From positions 1,488,001 to 1,552,000 of the forward strand of contig CBDIDG010000006.1 in assembly GCA_965277615.1 (NCBI GenBank): DNA of 64,000 nucleotides, in the 5' to 3' direction. The position numbers were made by a program, and so were the translations under genes. The notes under the pieces were generated by a model. That model ran no database searches. It saw nothing but the letters and a program-made list of their open reading frames with translations, and had not been told where the DNA came from. This DNA is from Bog-532 sp965277615. GTDB lineage: Bacteria > Actinomycetota > Actinomycetes > Streptosporangiales > Streptosporangiaceae. This document shows positions 35,301 through 42,600 of this stretch, in pieces (position 1 is the first letter of the stretch; every line of letters begins with the position of its first letter).

Positions 35301-35432
35301 GCCCACGCCGGCGTCCCCGCTGACCAGCGCGACCACCGCCTGACGGGACGCGGCGTCATCGAGCAACGTGAGCATGCGGGCGAACTCGATGTCCCGCCCG
35401 ACCAGCCTTCCCCACGTCGCTTCCTGCAGCAT
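32394..35432 (-). CDS. large ATP-binding LuxR-family regulator (LAL type)
   Basis: A 1012-residue protein. The N-terminal AAA/NACHT-like ATPase has Walker A SGDAGVGKTR (about residue 40) and Walker B VLLVFEDLHWAD (about 165). A long TPR-like helical middle spans 400-900 (AERARAMATYASALMNLGF; EWAERARAAARAADAS). The C-terminal LuxR HTH is LTTREREVLRLIAAGRSNRE with ISAKTASVHVSNILGKLG. It has the full length of the MalT/LAL class. These proteins bind an inducer through the TPR region and activate nearby operons; the target is unknown. GATACT six bases before ATG 35432 is a leaderless-type -10. The divergent gene is a cupin. Confidence 0.9.
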   Translation of the reverse strand: MLQEATWGRLVGRDIEFARMLTLLDDAASRQAVVALVSGDAGVGKTRLVTEVTRRAAASGFTVLSGHCAELGESVPYLPLADALRNAAQAPETAPRLMEALASRPALGRLLPEGETSVAADGENMGVARQQMFGAVLGLLGELSAAAPVLLVFEDLHWADASTRDLLTFLSRVLRTERVALIGTYRTDDLHRRHPLRPVTAELQRLPSVTAIRLGPLTPAALAEHLTALAGLRREDLDAAQLNGIIERAEGNAYYAEELLAAAAGEEAHGVRGDSRVLPEDLAALLLGRVERLSDPAQRVLRAAAVAGRRADDELIRAASGLPLAEYEEAIRETVTQQLLVPEGDGYSFRHALLREAVEADLLPGERTRLHGVLAGLLANDEGLATQAGTAAELAHHYLASHDIPGAYAASIRAGAEAEQVGAPAEAHRHYDQALALWDRIPDAEERGGVSRGQLVLYSANGAAASGDVVRAVHQLRTLWASFGTETDPVLVARVGERLANYLFQADVFVAVQEATEVARAAIDVLPEHPATAERARAMATYASALMNLGFEDEAAAEWAERARAAARAADASSVEADALVTLGALARRDGRDDEAIKLFAAALEQARKAGVLSVELRAAAMLSRAQLELGELTDSARVAHEGVQRADETGLSLAPYGLDVQHLHFQAHYAQGQWDHAQELSNEWAVRVDTLPEAVLSAMALFIDVARGNAVAAERRVWLEPLWDQDKLCAYMARAMYAEQALWQGDTSLAVAEAEAAIAGDWDEHYGFAPSVIRPAAIAISAHADRAIQARAAGHTARAESEVEAARILLDQARKGTMPSVQRQRVLGPEGHGWLARAKAEFARARGENDPAAWQTVLDKFGPGFVYEVARTRWRLAEALAETGERAAAQEQWDQAAEIADRLRAAPLRRALADLARRARLDDPGAHPDGAPAPGGAAGGTGAALSALTTREREVLRLIAAGRSNREIGSELFISAKTASVHVSNILGKLGVASRTEAAAIAHREDIARSV

Positions 35433-35438
35433 GTCCCG

Positions 35439-35444
35439 AGTATC
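35439..35444 (-). promoter_or_regulatory. leaderless-type -10 (GATACT) for the LAL regulator
   Basis: GATACT on the minus strand ends six bases before ATG 35432; no ribosome site intervenes. First base departs from TANNNT. Confidence 0.4.
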
Positions 35445-35472
35445 CCATCAGCCCCGGACAGTTCCGACTCAT

Positions 35473-35478
35473 TAAGCT
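35473..35478 (+). promoter_or_regulatory. leaderless-type -10 (TAAGCT) for the cupin gene
   Basis: TAAGCT ends six bases before ATG 35485. Confidence 0.5.
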
Positions 35479-35484
35479 GGGGCC

Positions 35485-35880
35485 ATGAGCGAGCTGCGGG
35501 TTATTCGGGGCGGGGAGCTGTCGGCGGGCACGGCCCAGACCGCGGGCATGCAGCGGTCCGCGGCCATCTCCGGTGACATCGTCGGCGCCCGGGAGCTGTG
35601 GATGGGCCGGACCGTGGTGCTGCCCGGCGCGTCGTCCGGCGACCACCACCACGGCGAGTCGGAAACCGGCATCTACGTGGTCTCTGGTCATCCGGTGTTC
35701 GTGTTCCGGGACCCGGGCAGCGGCGAGATCACCCGGCTGGAGACCAGCCCGGGCGACTACGTGTGGGTGCCTCCGCACGTGCCGCACCGGGAGGAGAACC
35801 CGTCCCCGGACACCGACGCGGTGGTGGTGATCGCGCGCTCGACCCAGGAAGCGATCGTGGTCAACGTCCCCGCGCTCTGA
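35485..35880 (+). CDS. cupin-domain protein
   Basis: A 131-residue single-domain cupin. Motif 1 is DHHHGESETGIYVVSG, giving two His and one Glu metal ligands; motif 2 is GDYVWVPPHVPHREEN with the final His. It could be a metal-dependent dioxygenase, isomerase or ligand-binding protein; nothing in the sequence selects one. Divergent from the LAL regulator with 52 bases between starts, and convergent with arfB. Confidence 0.82.
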   Translation: MSELRVIRGGELSAGTAQTAGMQRSAAISGDIVGARELWMGRTVVLPGASSGDHHHGESETGIYVVSGHPVFVFRDPGSGEITRLETSPGDYVWVPPHVPHREENPSPDTDAVVVIARSTQEAIVVNVPAL

Positions 35881-35912
35881 CCGCGGTGACCCGCCACCCG
35901 GTGGTATCCGGC

Positions 35913-36347
35913 TTATTCGTCGCCGGGCTGGACCCGGCGGTTGCGCTTGACCGCGCTGCGGCGCCGCTTGTCGGCCACCCGCCGTTCCTTGGCCCGGCGG
36001 CTGGGCCGGGTCGCAACGCGGGGCGCGGGCGGCGGCGCGATCGCCTCCCGGATCAGGTTGGCCATCCGGCCCCGAGCCGCGCGCCGGTTCAGCAGCTGGC
36101 TGCGCTGCTCGGACGAGACCACGGTGAGCACGCCGTCCTCGCTGACCCGGCCGCGCAGGTTGTCCAGAGCCCGCACGCGGGCGTACTCGGGCAGCGCCGG
36201 CGAGCGGCCGATGTCGAACGACAGCTCGACCCGCGTGTCGGCGGTGTTGACGCCCTGGCCACCGGGCCCGGACGAGCGGGAGAAGCGTTCACGCAGCTCA
36301 CCAGCGGGAATCACCAGCCAGCTGTTGACGCGCAGATCATCGGCCAC
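35913..36347 (-). CDS. arfB: alternative ribosome-rescue peptidyl-tRNA hydrolase ArfB
   Basis: A 144-residue class I release-factor-like protein. The catalytic GGQ is in SSGPGGQGVNTADTRVEL. The C-terminal tail is strongly basic (RRAKERRVADKRRR), as needed to enter the empty mRNA channel of stalled ribosomes; no stop-codon recognition domain is present. It frees peptide from tRNA on stalled ribosomes. GTG 36347 lies two bases after the hemQ stop without a ribosome site, so it is likely translated by coupling as the third gene of hemY-hemQ-arfB. Confidence 0.92.
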   Translation of the reverse strand: MADDLRVNSWLVIPAGELRERFSRSSGPGGQGVNTADTRVELSFDIGRSPALPEYARVRALDNLRGRVSEDGVLTVVSSEQRSQLLNRRAARGRMANLIREAIAPPPAPRVATRPSRRAKERRVADKRRRSAVKRNRRVQPGDE

Positions 36348-36349
36348 GA

Positions 36350-37087
36350 CTACGGCAGAGCGGCGACCAGTTCACGGACCGGCTTGCGGCGGCCCGTGTA
36401 GAACGGGATCTCCACCCGGGTGTGCCGCCGGGCCTGCGCCCCGCGCAGGTGCCGCATGAGGTCGACGATCCGGTGTAGCTCGTCCGCTTCGAAGGCCAGG
36501 ATCCACTCGTAGTCGTTGAGCGAGAAGCTGGCCACCGTGTTGGCCCGCACGTCCGGGTACTCGCGGGCCATCATGCCGTGCTCGGCCAGCAGCTTGCGGC
36601 GCTCGCCCGGGTCGATCAGGTACCACTCGTAGGAACGCACGAACGGGTACACGCTGACATAGTTCTTCGGCTCTTCGTCAGCCAGGAACGCCGGGATGTG
36701 GCCCTTGTTGAACTCGGCCGGGCGGTGCAGCGCCATCGCCGACCAGACCGGCTCGCTGGCCCGGCCGAGCCGGGTCCGCCGGAACCTGGTGTAGACCTCT
36801 TGCAGGTCGTCCGACGTGGGCGCGTGCCACCAGAACATGTAGTCGGCGTCGGCGCGCAGCCCCTGCACGTCGTAGCAGCCACGGGTGGCCGTGCCCTTAC
36901 CCGCGGACTGGTCGAGCAGGTCGGTGACCTCGCGGGCCGTGGTGTCACGATCGGCGGCGTCCAGCGCGGACTGGTCGGCGACCCGGAACACGGACCACAT
37001 CGTGTACCGGATCTGATCGTTCAGGTCCCGCGCCTTGGGCCGGGCCCCGGTCCCCTCGCCATGCCCCGCGTCGTCGTTGGCAGCCAT
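36350..37087 (-). CDS. hemQ: coproheme decarboxylase HemQ (chlorite dismutase family)
   Basis: A 245-residue protein with the HemQ landmarks: LNDQIRYTMWSVFRV at the start, DYMFWWHAPT, NYVSVYPFVRSYEWYLI (the region of the catalytic Tyr), and LLAEHGMMAREYPDV (likely carrying the proximal heme His), ending FYTGRRKP. It performs the last step of the coproporphyrin-dependent heme pathway, two oxidative decarboxylations of coproheme to heme b. ATG 37087 gives family length; a GTG at 37135 overlapping the hemY stop is also in frame. Lies behind hemY and ahead of arfB. Confidence 0.93.
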   Translation of the reverse strand: MAANDDAGHGEGTGARPKARDLNDQIRYTMWSVFRVADQSALDAADRDTTAREVTDLLDQSAGKGTATRGCYDVQGLRADADYMFWWHAPTSDDLQEVYTRFRRTRLGRASEPVWSAMALHRPAEFNKGHIPAFLADEEPKNYVSVYPFVRSYEWYLIDPGERRKLLAEHGMMAREYPDVRANTVASFSLNDYEWILAFEADELHRIVDLMRHLRGAQARRHTRVEIPFYTGRRKPVRELVAALP

Positions 37088-37131
37088 AACCCCATTGTCG
37101 GTCACGCCACGGCCCGCCCGATCCGGTGGGG

Positions 37132-38580
37132 TCACCCGGGGATTGATCTCATGGTTGATTTAATGAAGTCCCTGACCCGCTGAGCGGCCGAGTCGGCGGT
37201 GGCGATACAGGCGGGGATACCGATGCCGGCGTAGGCCGCGCCGCAGACGGCCAGGCCGGGCTGGGCGCCGACCGCCTCACCGATGGTGGCGACCCGGTCC
37301 AGGTGGCCGACCGTGTACTGGGGCAGCCCGCCACCCCAGCGGGTGACCCTGGTGTCCACCGGCGGCCCCTGCGCGCCGGTCTGGTCGGCCAGCTCGGCCG
37401 CGGCCAGTGCGACCAGGTCGGCGTCATCGCGCTGGAGCACACTCTCCTCCCCGATCCGGCCGATCGAGCAGCGGATGATGTCGACCGGCTCGCCGCCGCT
37501 GGGCTGCGCGGCGAGGTGCGGCCACTTGATCGTGGAGAACGTCACCGCCTTGACCGCCCGGCCCTCGACCGCGGGCACCAGGTAGCCGCTGCGTTCCCGG
37601 GTGACGGGGAAACGGGACCTGGGGTAGGCCAGGGTGACGATGGCCATGCTGGCGTACTCGATCGCGGCCAGCGCCGCGGCCGCCGCCGACGCCCCGGGCA
37701 CACCGCTCAGCAGGCGGGACGCGGGCCGGGCGGGCAGGGCCAGCACCACCGCGTCAGCCAGGATTTCCTCCGGGTCCGCGGCCGACCCGACCACCAGCCG
37801 CCATCCGGTCGCGGTGCGGGTCAGCTCGCGGACGGTAGCGCGGGTCCGTACCGTCGCGCCGGAGGCGGCCGCCACCGCCGCGGGCAGCGCGCCCAGCCCG
37901 TCGGTCAGCGTGGTGAACACGGCCGGCCGGGCGGGCGCGTCCGCCCCGGGCCGTGCCGCCGGCGGCGCCGGTATCAGGGACCCCACCGCCTCGGCCAGCG
38001 ACCGGTGCGACCCGGCGGCCGAAGCCAGCGGGCCCAGCGTGGCCTCGAACGACAGCTGCTCCGACCGCCCGGCGTAAACCCCGCCGAGCAGCGGGTCGAC
38101 CAGCCGGTCCACCAGTTCCGGCCCGAACCGGGCCCCGATGTAGGCGGCCACCGGCACGTCGCCGTCGCGCGGGGTGGCGGGCAGCTCGAGGTCCTGCCGG
38201 GCCCGGGTCAGCCCGGCAGCCGACAGCACCCCGCTGGCGGCCAGCCCGTCCAGGTCCGCAGGCACGCCCATGAACTGCCGCGGCGGGAGCGGGTGCAGGG
38301 CGCCGCGGCTCCAGATGGCCGAGGCCGTGGTGCCGGGCAGCACCAGCCGGTCCCCCAGCCCGACCGCGCTGATCAGCTCGGTGCCCTCCGGCCGGCGGCG
38401 CAGCAGCGCCTCGGCGCCCGCGTCCACCGAGACCCCGGCCACCTCGGAGGCGGTCAGCTTCCCGCCCAGCTGCGGCGACCCCTCCAGCACGGTGACCTCA
38501 GCCGGCTCATCACGCAGAAAGTACGCGGCGGCCAGCCCCGCGATGCCGCCGCCCACGATCACCACATGCGGTCTGCTCAC
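37132..38580 (-). CDS. hemY: coproporphyrinogen III oxidase (HemY/HemG-type flavoprotein)
   Basis: A 482-residue FAD protein of the protoporphyrinogen oxidase family: VIVGGGIAGLAAAYFLRD, LEGSPQLGGKLTASEVAG, VDAGAEALLRRRPEG and a C-terminal VCGAAYAGIGIPACIATAD. In actinobacteria this family oxidises coproporphyrinogen III to coproporphyrin III. GTG 38580 is preceded by TAGGCT and six bases, a leaderless layout. It heads hemY-hemQ-arfB and is divergent from a DsbA-like gene 31 bases away. Ferrochelatase is not in the window. Confidence 0.92.
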   Translation of the reverse strand: MSRPHVVIVGGGIAGLAAAYFLRDEPAEVTVLEGSPQLGGKLTASEVAGVSVDAGAEALLRRRPEGTELISAVGLGDRLVLPGTTASAIWSRGALHPLPPRQFMGVPADLDGLAASGVLSAAGLTRARQDLELPATPRDGDVPVAAYIGARFGPELVDRLVDPLLGGVYAGRSEQLSFEATLGPLASAAGSHRSLAEAVGSLIPAPPAARPGADAPARPAVFTTLTDGLGALPAAVAAASGATVRTRATVRELTRTATGWRLVVGSAADPEEILADAVVLALPARPASRLLSGVPGASAAAAALAAIEYASMAIVTLAYPRSRFPVTRERSGYLVPAVEGRAVKAVTFSTIKWPHLAAQPSGGEPVDIIRCSIGRIGEESVLQRDDADLVALAAAELADQTGAQGPPVDTRVTRWGGGLPQYTVGHLDRVATIGEAVGAQPGLAVCGAAYAGIGIPACIATADSAAQRVRDFIKSTMRSIPG

Positions 38581-38585
38581 CGGCC

Positions 38586-38605
38586 AAGCCTAGGTGGTTA
38601 GGCTT
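38586..38605. promoter_or_regulatory. back-to-back leaderless promoters of hemY and the dsbA-like gene
   Basis: AAGCCTA and TAGGCTT (7-bp arms, six-base spacer) place TAGGCT on both strands: minus 38587-38592 with a 6-base gap to GTG 38580, plus 38599-38604 with a 7-base gap to ATG 38612. Both match a leaderless -10. Confidence 0.6.
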
Positions 38606-38611
38606 GGGCTT

Positions 38612-39241
38612 ATGCGCGTGGATATCTGGAGTGACGTGGTGTGCCCCTTCTGCTATGTGGGGCGGGCACGGTTCGACAAGGCGCTGGCCGGCTTCGACGG
38701 GCGCGACGACGTGGAAGTGGTCTACCACGCCTTCGAGCTGGACCCATCCTGGCCGCGCGGTCAGACCATGCCGACCATGGAGATGCTAGCCACCAAGTAC
38801 CAGCTGTCCCCGGCCGACGCCGAGGCGGCCGAGGGCCGGGTGGCCGGGCTGGCCCGGGCCGAGGGCCTCGGCTTCCGGGCCGACCGGGTGCTGGGCAACA
38901 CGTTCGACCTGCACCGGGTCCTGCGGCTGGCCGCCGACCAGGGCTTCCAGCACCGCCTGCTGGACAGCATCTACCAGGCCTACTTCGGCGAAGCGGCCGA
39001 CATCTTCGACCCGGACACGCTGGCCAAGCTGGCCGAGGGGGCCGGGCTCGACCCCGACGACGTCCACCAGGTCCTGGACTCTGACGACTACACCGCCGAG
39101 GTGCGCGAGGACGAGGACCAGGCCCGCCAGCTCGGCATCAACGGGGTGCCGTTCTTCGTGCTCGACGGCCGCCTCGGGGTGTCCGGCGCCCAGTCCACCG
39201 AGACCTTCAGCGAAGCCCTGCGGCAGGCCGCCAGCGCTTAG
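38612..39241 (+). CDS. DsbA-family oxidoreductase (FrnE-like)
   Basis: A 209-residue thioredoxin-fold protein with an inserted helical domain. The active site is CPFC in DIWSDVVCPFCYVGRARF; the cis-Pro loop is INGVPFFVLDGRLGVSGAQ. There is no signal peptide, so it is cytoplasmic as for FrnE of Deinococcus and Streptomyces. Expected role: dithiol-disulphide exchange or 2-hydroxychromene-carboxylate-isomerase-like chemistry. Leaderless start shared with the hemY promoter region; convergent with the hotdog thioesterase. Confidence 0.88.
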   Translation: MRVDIWSDVVCPFCYVGRARFDKALAGFDGRDDVEVVYHAFELDPSWPRGQTMPTMEMLATKYQLSPADAEAAEGRVAGLARAEGLGFRADRVLGNTFDLHRVLRLAADQGFQHRLLDSIYQAYFGEAADIFDPDTLAKLAEGAGLDPDDVHQVLDSDDYTAEVREDEDQARQLGINGVPFFVLDGRLGVSGAQSTETFSEALRQAASA

Positions 39242-39271
39242 GCTGGCCCAGCCCTCAGGCCCGCACCGCGC

Positions 39272-39736
39272 TCAGGCCGACATGCGGGTGACGGCCATCA
39301 TCGTCGCCTGGATCAGGGCGACCGCCGTGCGCTGGCCGTCCTCCCCGACCCCGTCGACCTCGCCGCGGCAGGTGGTGATCGTCCGCCCGGCCCGGATCAC
39401 CTGGCCCGTGGCCACGAACTTCGGCAGCGAGGCGGGGGCGATCAGGTTCAGGCTGAAGCTGACGGTGAGCACGTCCCGGTCGGCGGGCATCAGCGTGTAG
39501 GCCGCGTACCCGCAGGCCGAGTCGGCGATCGCCGTGATCGCACCGGCGTGGATGAACCCGTGCTGCTGGGTCAGCTCGGGCCGGTTGGCCAGGCCGAGCT
39601 CACAGTAGCCAGGCTCCAGCCGCTCGATCGTCACCCCGAGCGTGGTCAGCATGGTCTGCCGCGCAATGCTGGCCCGGACCCGCGCATCGGTCTCCGGGGC
39701 CAGGGCTGCGGGCTGGCCTGCTTCTGATGCGGTCAC
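39272..39736 (-). CDS. PaaI-type hotdog thioesterase
   Basis: A 154-residue hotdog-fold protein with the PaaI hallmark QHGFIHAGAITAIADSACGY (catalytic Asp on the hot-dog helix) and VSFSLNLIAPA. It likely hydrolyses acyl- or aryl-CoA. GTG 39736 has GAGGAGAC four bases upstream, inside the end of the VIT gene. It is the third gene of hemE-VIT-thioesterase; a link to heme metabolism is not obvious. Confidence 0.85.
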   Translation of the reverse strand: MTASEAGQPAALAPETDARVRASIARQTMLTTLGVTIERLEPGYCELGLANRPELTQQHGFIHAGAITAIADSACGYAAYTLMPADRDVLTVSFSLNLIAPASLPKFVATGQVIRAGRTITTCRGEVDGVGEDGQRTAVALIQATMMAVTRMSA

Positions 39737-39745
39737 AACGTCTCC

Positions 39746-40423
39746 TCAATGCAGGGCGAGACCTACCAGGATGCCGACCGACATGATGGCCGCTCCCAGC
39801 AGGACATTGCGGCGCACCAGCCTCAGCACGGGCAGACCCGTCAACCACGCGGCAAAGCAGCCCGTCAGGGCGAGGGCGATGAGGATGATGACAAAAGTCG
39901 CGGTCAACCGGTCATGCAACGGCAGCCAGCGCATCGCAACCAGCGGAACAGCGGCGCCGATCCCGTAGGACAGGCCCGCGGTCACCGTGGCCGGTACCGC
40001 CTCGCTCTTCGGCCCCAGTTTCTCCAGACGCAGCTCCGCGTCGGCGTGGGCGGCGACCGGATCGAGTTCGGTAAGCGCTTCGGCGACCTGGCGAGCTAGT
40101 CGCGGGTCCAGACCCTTGGCCTCATAGATCCCGACGAGTTCCTCCAGCTCACCGGCGGGATCGGCCTCGATGCTGGCTCGCTCCTCTTCGAGCCGTGCGC
40201 GGTTCACCTCCCACTCGGTCCGTACCTCGGTGTAGCGGGCCCCGGCCACCGCCGATCCCCCGGCGAGGATGACGGCCGTACCGGCCAGCAGCAGGGTCCT
40301 GGTCGACGCACCGGCGCTGACGAAACCCTCCGCGATGCCCGCCGCCGACGTGATTCCGTCGTTGACGTCCACAATCGATGCTTGGGCGTGCGGGCGGAGG
40401 GCTTTCAGAACGTCCCAGGCCAT
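39746..40423 (-). CDS. VIT1/CCC1-family iron/manganese transporter
   Basis: A 225-residue membrane protein with about five TM helices: VDVNDGITSAAGIAEGFVSA (TM1 signature), LLLAGTAVILAGGSAVAGA, and three at the C terminus (ATFVIILIALALTGCFAAW). Between TM2 and TM3 is an acidic cytoplasmic metal-binding region (RARLEEERASIEADPAGELE). VIT proteins export Fe2+ or Mn2+ from the cytosol. ATG 40423 starts two bases after the hemE stop, so it is coupled to hemE, a sensible link between iron balance and heme synthesis. Confidence 0.87.
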   Translation of the reverse strand: MAWDVLKALRPHAQASIVDVNDGITSAAGIAEGFVSAGASTRTLLLAGTAVILAGGSAVAGARYTEVRTEWEVNRARLEEERASIEADPAGELEELVGIYEAKGLDPRLARQVAEALTELDPVAAHADAELRLEKLGPKSEAVPATVTAGLSYGIGAAVPLVAMRWLPLHDRLTATFVIILIALALTGCFAAWLTGLPVLRLVRRNVLLGAAIMSVGILVGLALH

Positions 40424-40425
40424 GA

Positions 40426-41457
40426 TCAGCGGGCGGTGGCTTCGTGGACCAAGTCGGTGAGGCGGGCCAGCTGGTCGGGGTCGGTGTCAGGCAGGACGCC
40501 GTGGCCGAGGTTGAAGATGTGGCTCTCGGCCGCGCGGGCCCGGGTCAGCACGTCGCGGGTGCGGGCCGCCACCACGCTCCAGGGGGCCAGCAGGACGGCC
40601 GGGTCCAGGTTGCCCTGCAGGGCGGTGCCGGCGCTGACGCGGGTGGCGGCTTCGTCGAGGGGGACGCGCCAGTCCACGCCGACCACGTCGGCGCCGGCGT
40701 CGCGCATGACCCCGAGCAATTCGCCGGTGCCCACGCCGAAGTGGATGCGGGGCACGTCGTAGGCGGCCAGGGCGGCGAAGATCTGGCTGGTGTACGGGGA
40801 GACGAACTCGCGGTAGTCCGCCGGGGCCAGGGCCCCGACCCAGGAGTCGAACAGCTGGACTGCGGCGGCACCGGCCGTGGCCTGGATCTCCAGGAACGAG
40901 GTGGTGATGGCGGTCAGCCGCTGCATCAAGGCGTGCCACAGGACCGGTTCGCCGTACATCAGGGCCCGGGTCTTGTCGTGGTGGCGGGACGGGCCGCCTT
41001 CGATCAGGTAGGACGCCAGCGTGAACGGGGCTCCGGCGAAGCCGATCAGCGGGGTGGTCCCGAGCTCGCCGACCAGGGTCGCGACGGCCTCGGAGACGTA
41101 GGGGACGTCGCCCGGCTCCAGCGGGCGCAGCTGCTCCAGGTCCGCGGCGCACCGTACCGGGCTGTCCAGGACCGGGCCGACACCGGGCTTGATGTCGATG
41201 CCGACGCCCACCGCCTTCAGCGGGACCACGATGTCGCTGAACAAGACGGCCGCGTCGACCGGGTAGCGGCGCACCGGCTGCAGGGTGATCTCGGTGATCA
41301 GGTCGGGCCGGGTACACGACTCCAGCATGGGAACGCCCGCCCGGACCGCCCGGTACTCCGGCAGCGAGCGGCCGGCCATCCGCATGTACCAGACCGGGGT
41401 GTACGGCACCGGCTCCCGGCGGCAGGCGCGCAGGAACGGCGAATCCTTGGCGAGCAC
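40426..41457 (-). CDS. hemE: uroporphyrinogen decarboxylase
   Basis: A 343-residue HemE with signature 1 PVWYMRMAGRSLPEYR, signature 2 region GFAGAPFTLASYLIEGG, the active-site Asp in LFSDIVVPLKAVG and the late ALQGNLDPAVLLAPW and NLGHGVLPDTDPDQL. It decarboxylates uroporphyrinogen III four times to coproporphyrinogen III, the substrate of HemY. GTG 41457 follows TACGAT by seven bases, a leaderless start. First gene of hemE-VIT-thioesterase, divergent from a small zinc-ribbon gene and DUF3000. Confidence 0.95.
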   Translation of the reverse strand: MLAKDSPFLRACRREPVPYTPVWYMRMAGRSLPEYRAVRAGVPMLESCTRPDLITEITLQPVRRYPVDAAVLFSDIVVPLKAVGVGIDIKPGVGPVLDSPVRCAADLEQLRPLEPGDVPYVSEAVATLVGELGTTPLIGFAGAPFTLASYLIEGGPSRHHDKTRALMYGEPVLWHALMQRLTAITTSFLEIQATAGAAAVQLFDSWVGALAPADYREFVSPYTSQIFAALAAYDVPRIHFGVGTGELLGVMRDAGADVVGVDWRVPLDEAATRVSAGTALQGNLDPAVLLAPWSVVAARTRDVLTRARAAESHIFNLGHGVLPDTDPDQLARLTDLVHEATAR

Positions 41458-41464
41458 ACCTGGG

Positions 41465-41470
41465 ATCGTA
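41465..41470 (-). promoter_or_regulatory. leaderless-type -10 (TACGAT) for hemE
   Basis: TACGAT on the minus strand ends seven bases before GTG 41457; no Shine-Dalgarno sequence. Confidence 0.55.
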
Positions 41471-41579
41471 TCCGTCGCGGATAACGGACACGCCGCGCAA
41501 CCTCCCGCGCATTGTCGTACACCCGTGCCAATATCAATCCCAGCCCTCGTGAAATCGCGCCGAAGGAGGTCACAGGCAG

Positions 41580-41792
41580 ATGAGCCAGATGCCCTGGTAC
41601 TGTCCCGGATGCGCTGCGGAGCAGCTGTTCGAGCAGTTTCACGACGCGTCAGGAAGTTGCCCGGACTCCCCGGACGGGCACTGCCCCGAATGGGCCTGCT
41701 GCACCTGCGGAACTGCCCTCATTGTCGGCTTCTTGCCGCAGGCAGAGCCGTTCCGCACCGCAGTACCGCGTAATCCCGGCCGGGCGGCATGA
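41580..41792 (+). CDS. small Cys-rich zinc-ribbon-like protein, 70 residues
   Basis: Seven cysteines, in C-x2-C (WYCPGCAAEQ), SGSCPDS, GHCPEW and ACCTCGTAL arrangement, suggest a zinc ribbon or treble clef; the tail is disordered. A perfect AAGGAGG lies upstream of ATG 41580 (about 10 bases), the strongest ribosome site in this block, which supports a real gene. Located between hemE and DUF3000 and separate from both. Function unknown; DNA, RNA or metal-chaperone roles are all possible. Confidence 0.55.
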   Translation: MSQMPWYCPGCAAEQLFEQFHDASGSCPDSPDGHCPEWACCTCGTALIVGFLPQAEPFRTAVPRNPGRAA

Positions 41793-41871
41793 CGCTTTTG
41801 CCGCAACGGATCAAGCCGGTCAGCTACGGCAATAGCGCCAAAACCCGCACGAGAAAGCAGCGGGCGCGGCA

Positions 41872-41877
41872 TACGCT
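41872..41877 (+). promoter_or_regulatory. leaderless-type -10 (TACGCT) for the DUF3000-rnd-dedA operon
   Basis: TACGCT ends six bases before ATG 41884. Confidence 0.55.
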
Positions 41878-41883
41878 CTGTAT

Positions 41884-42600
41884 ATGAGATCGGCCGACGG
41901 GCCTATCCGGCCACGCCGGGCGCCTGACGAAACGCCACCCGAAGATGGGCAGGCCGTTGATCTGGCGACCGCCGTGTTCAGCTCGGCGCAGGCCGCGTTC
42001 CAGGCTGGGCTGAAGGAGCAGGGTTCGCTGCGAGCCGAGTTCTCCTTCGAGGACGTGCCCGCGCCCAAGAAGCTGGCCCCGTTCGCCGCGGCGACGTCGG
42101 CCACCGTGGAGCGGGACGGCGCCGAGATCGCCTGGGGCCGGCTGGTCCTGCTCTACGACCCGGTGGGACACGACGGCTGGCCCGGCTGCTACCGGCTGAT
42201 CAGCTACCTGCGGGCCGAAGTGGACCAGGAGATCGCGGCCGATCCGATGCTGTGCCAGGTCGGCTGGGACTGGCTGATCGAGGCCCTGGAGGCCCGCACG
42301 CCCGGGTACGGGAGCCCGAGCGGTACCGTGACTCGGGTGACCACGGAAGGTTTCGGCGGCAAGGAGAGCGAGCCGCCGGTGTACGGCTTCGAGCAGCGCG
42401 CCTCGTGGTCGCCGACCGCGAGCGCCGGATCAGCCACGGCGGCCGGGCCCGGCGACCCGGCCGCGCTGGACATCGGCGCGCACGTGACCGCCTGGTGCGA
42501 CTCACTGGCCGCCGCGGCCGGCGTGCCGCCGCTGGCGCCGGGCACGCACCCGCTGCCGCCGGGCCGGACGGCGGAATCACGCCCACGGCGGCGCCGGTGA
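41884..42600 (+). CDS. DUF3000 domain protein
   Basis: A 238-residue actinobacterial protein with the DUF3000 core: FEDVPAPKKLAPFAAATSA, GRLVLLYDPVGHDGWPG, YRLISYLRAEVDQEIAADP, and a C-terminal WCDSLAAAAGVPPLAPGTHP. No catalytic motif is visible. The family is nearly always next to hemE and the RNase D gene in actinobacteria (M. tuberculosis Rv2680-Rv2681 beside hemE, from memory). It overlaps rnd by GTGA. Function unknown; the pairing suggests RNA-related or heme-linked work. Confidence 0.85.
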   Translation: MRSADGPIRPRRAPDETPPEDGQAVDLATAVFSSAQAAFQAGLKEQGSLRAEFSFEDVPAPKKLAPFAAATSATVERDGAEIAWGRLVLLYDPVGHDGWPGCYRLISYLRAEVDQEIAADPMLCQVGWDWLIEALEARTPGYGSPSGTVTRVTTEGFGGKESEPPVYGFEQRASWSPTASAGSATAAGPGDPAALDIGAHVTAWCDSLAAAAGVPPLAPGTHPLPPGRTAESRPRRRR

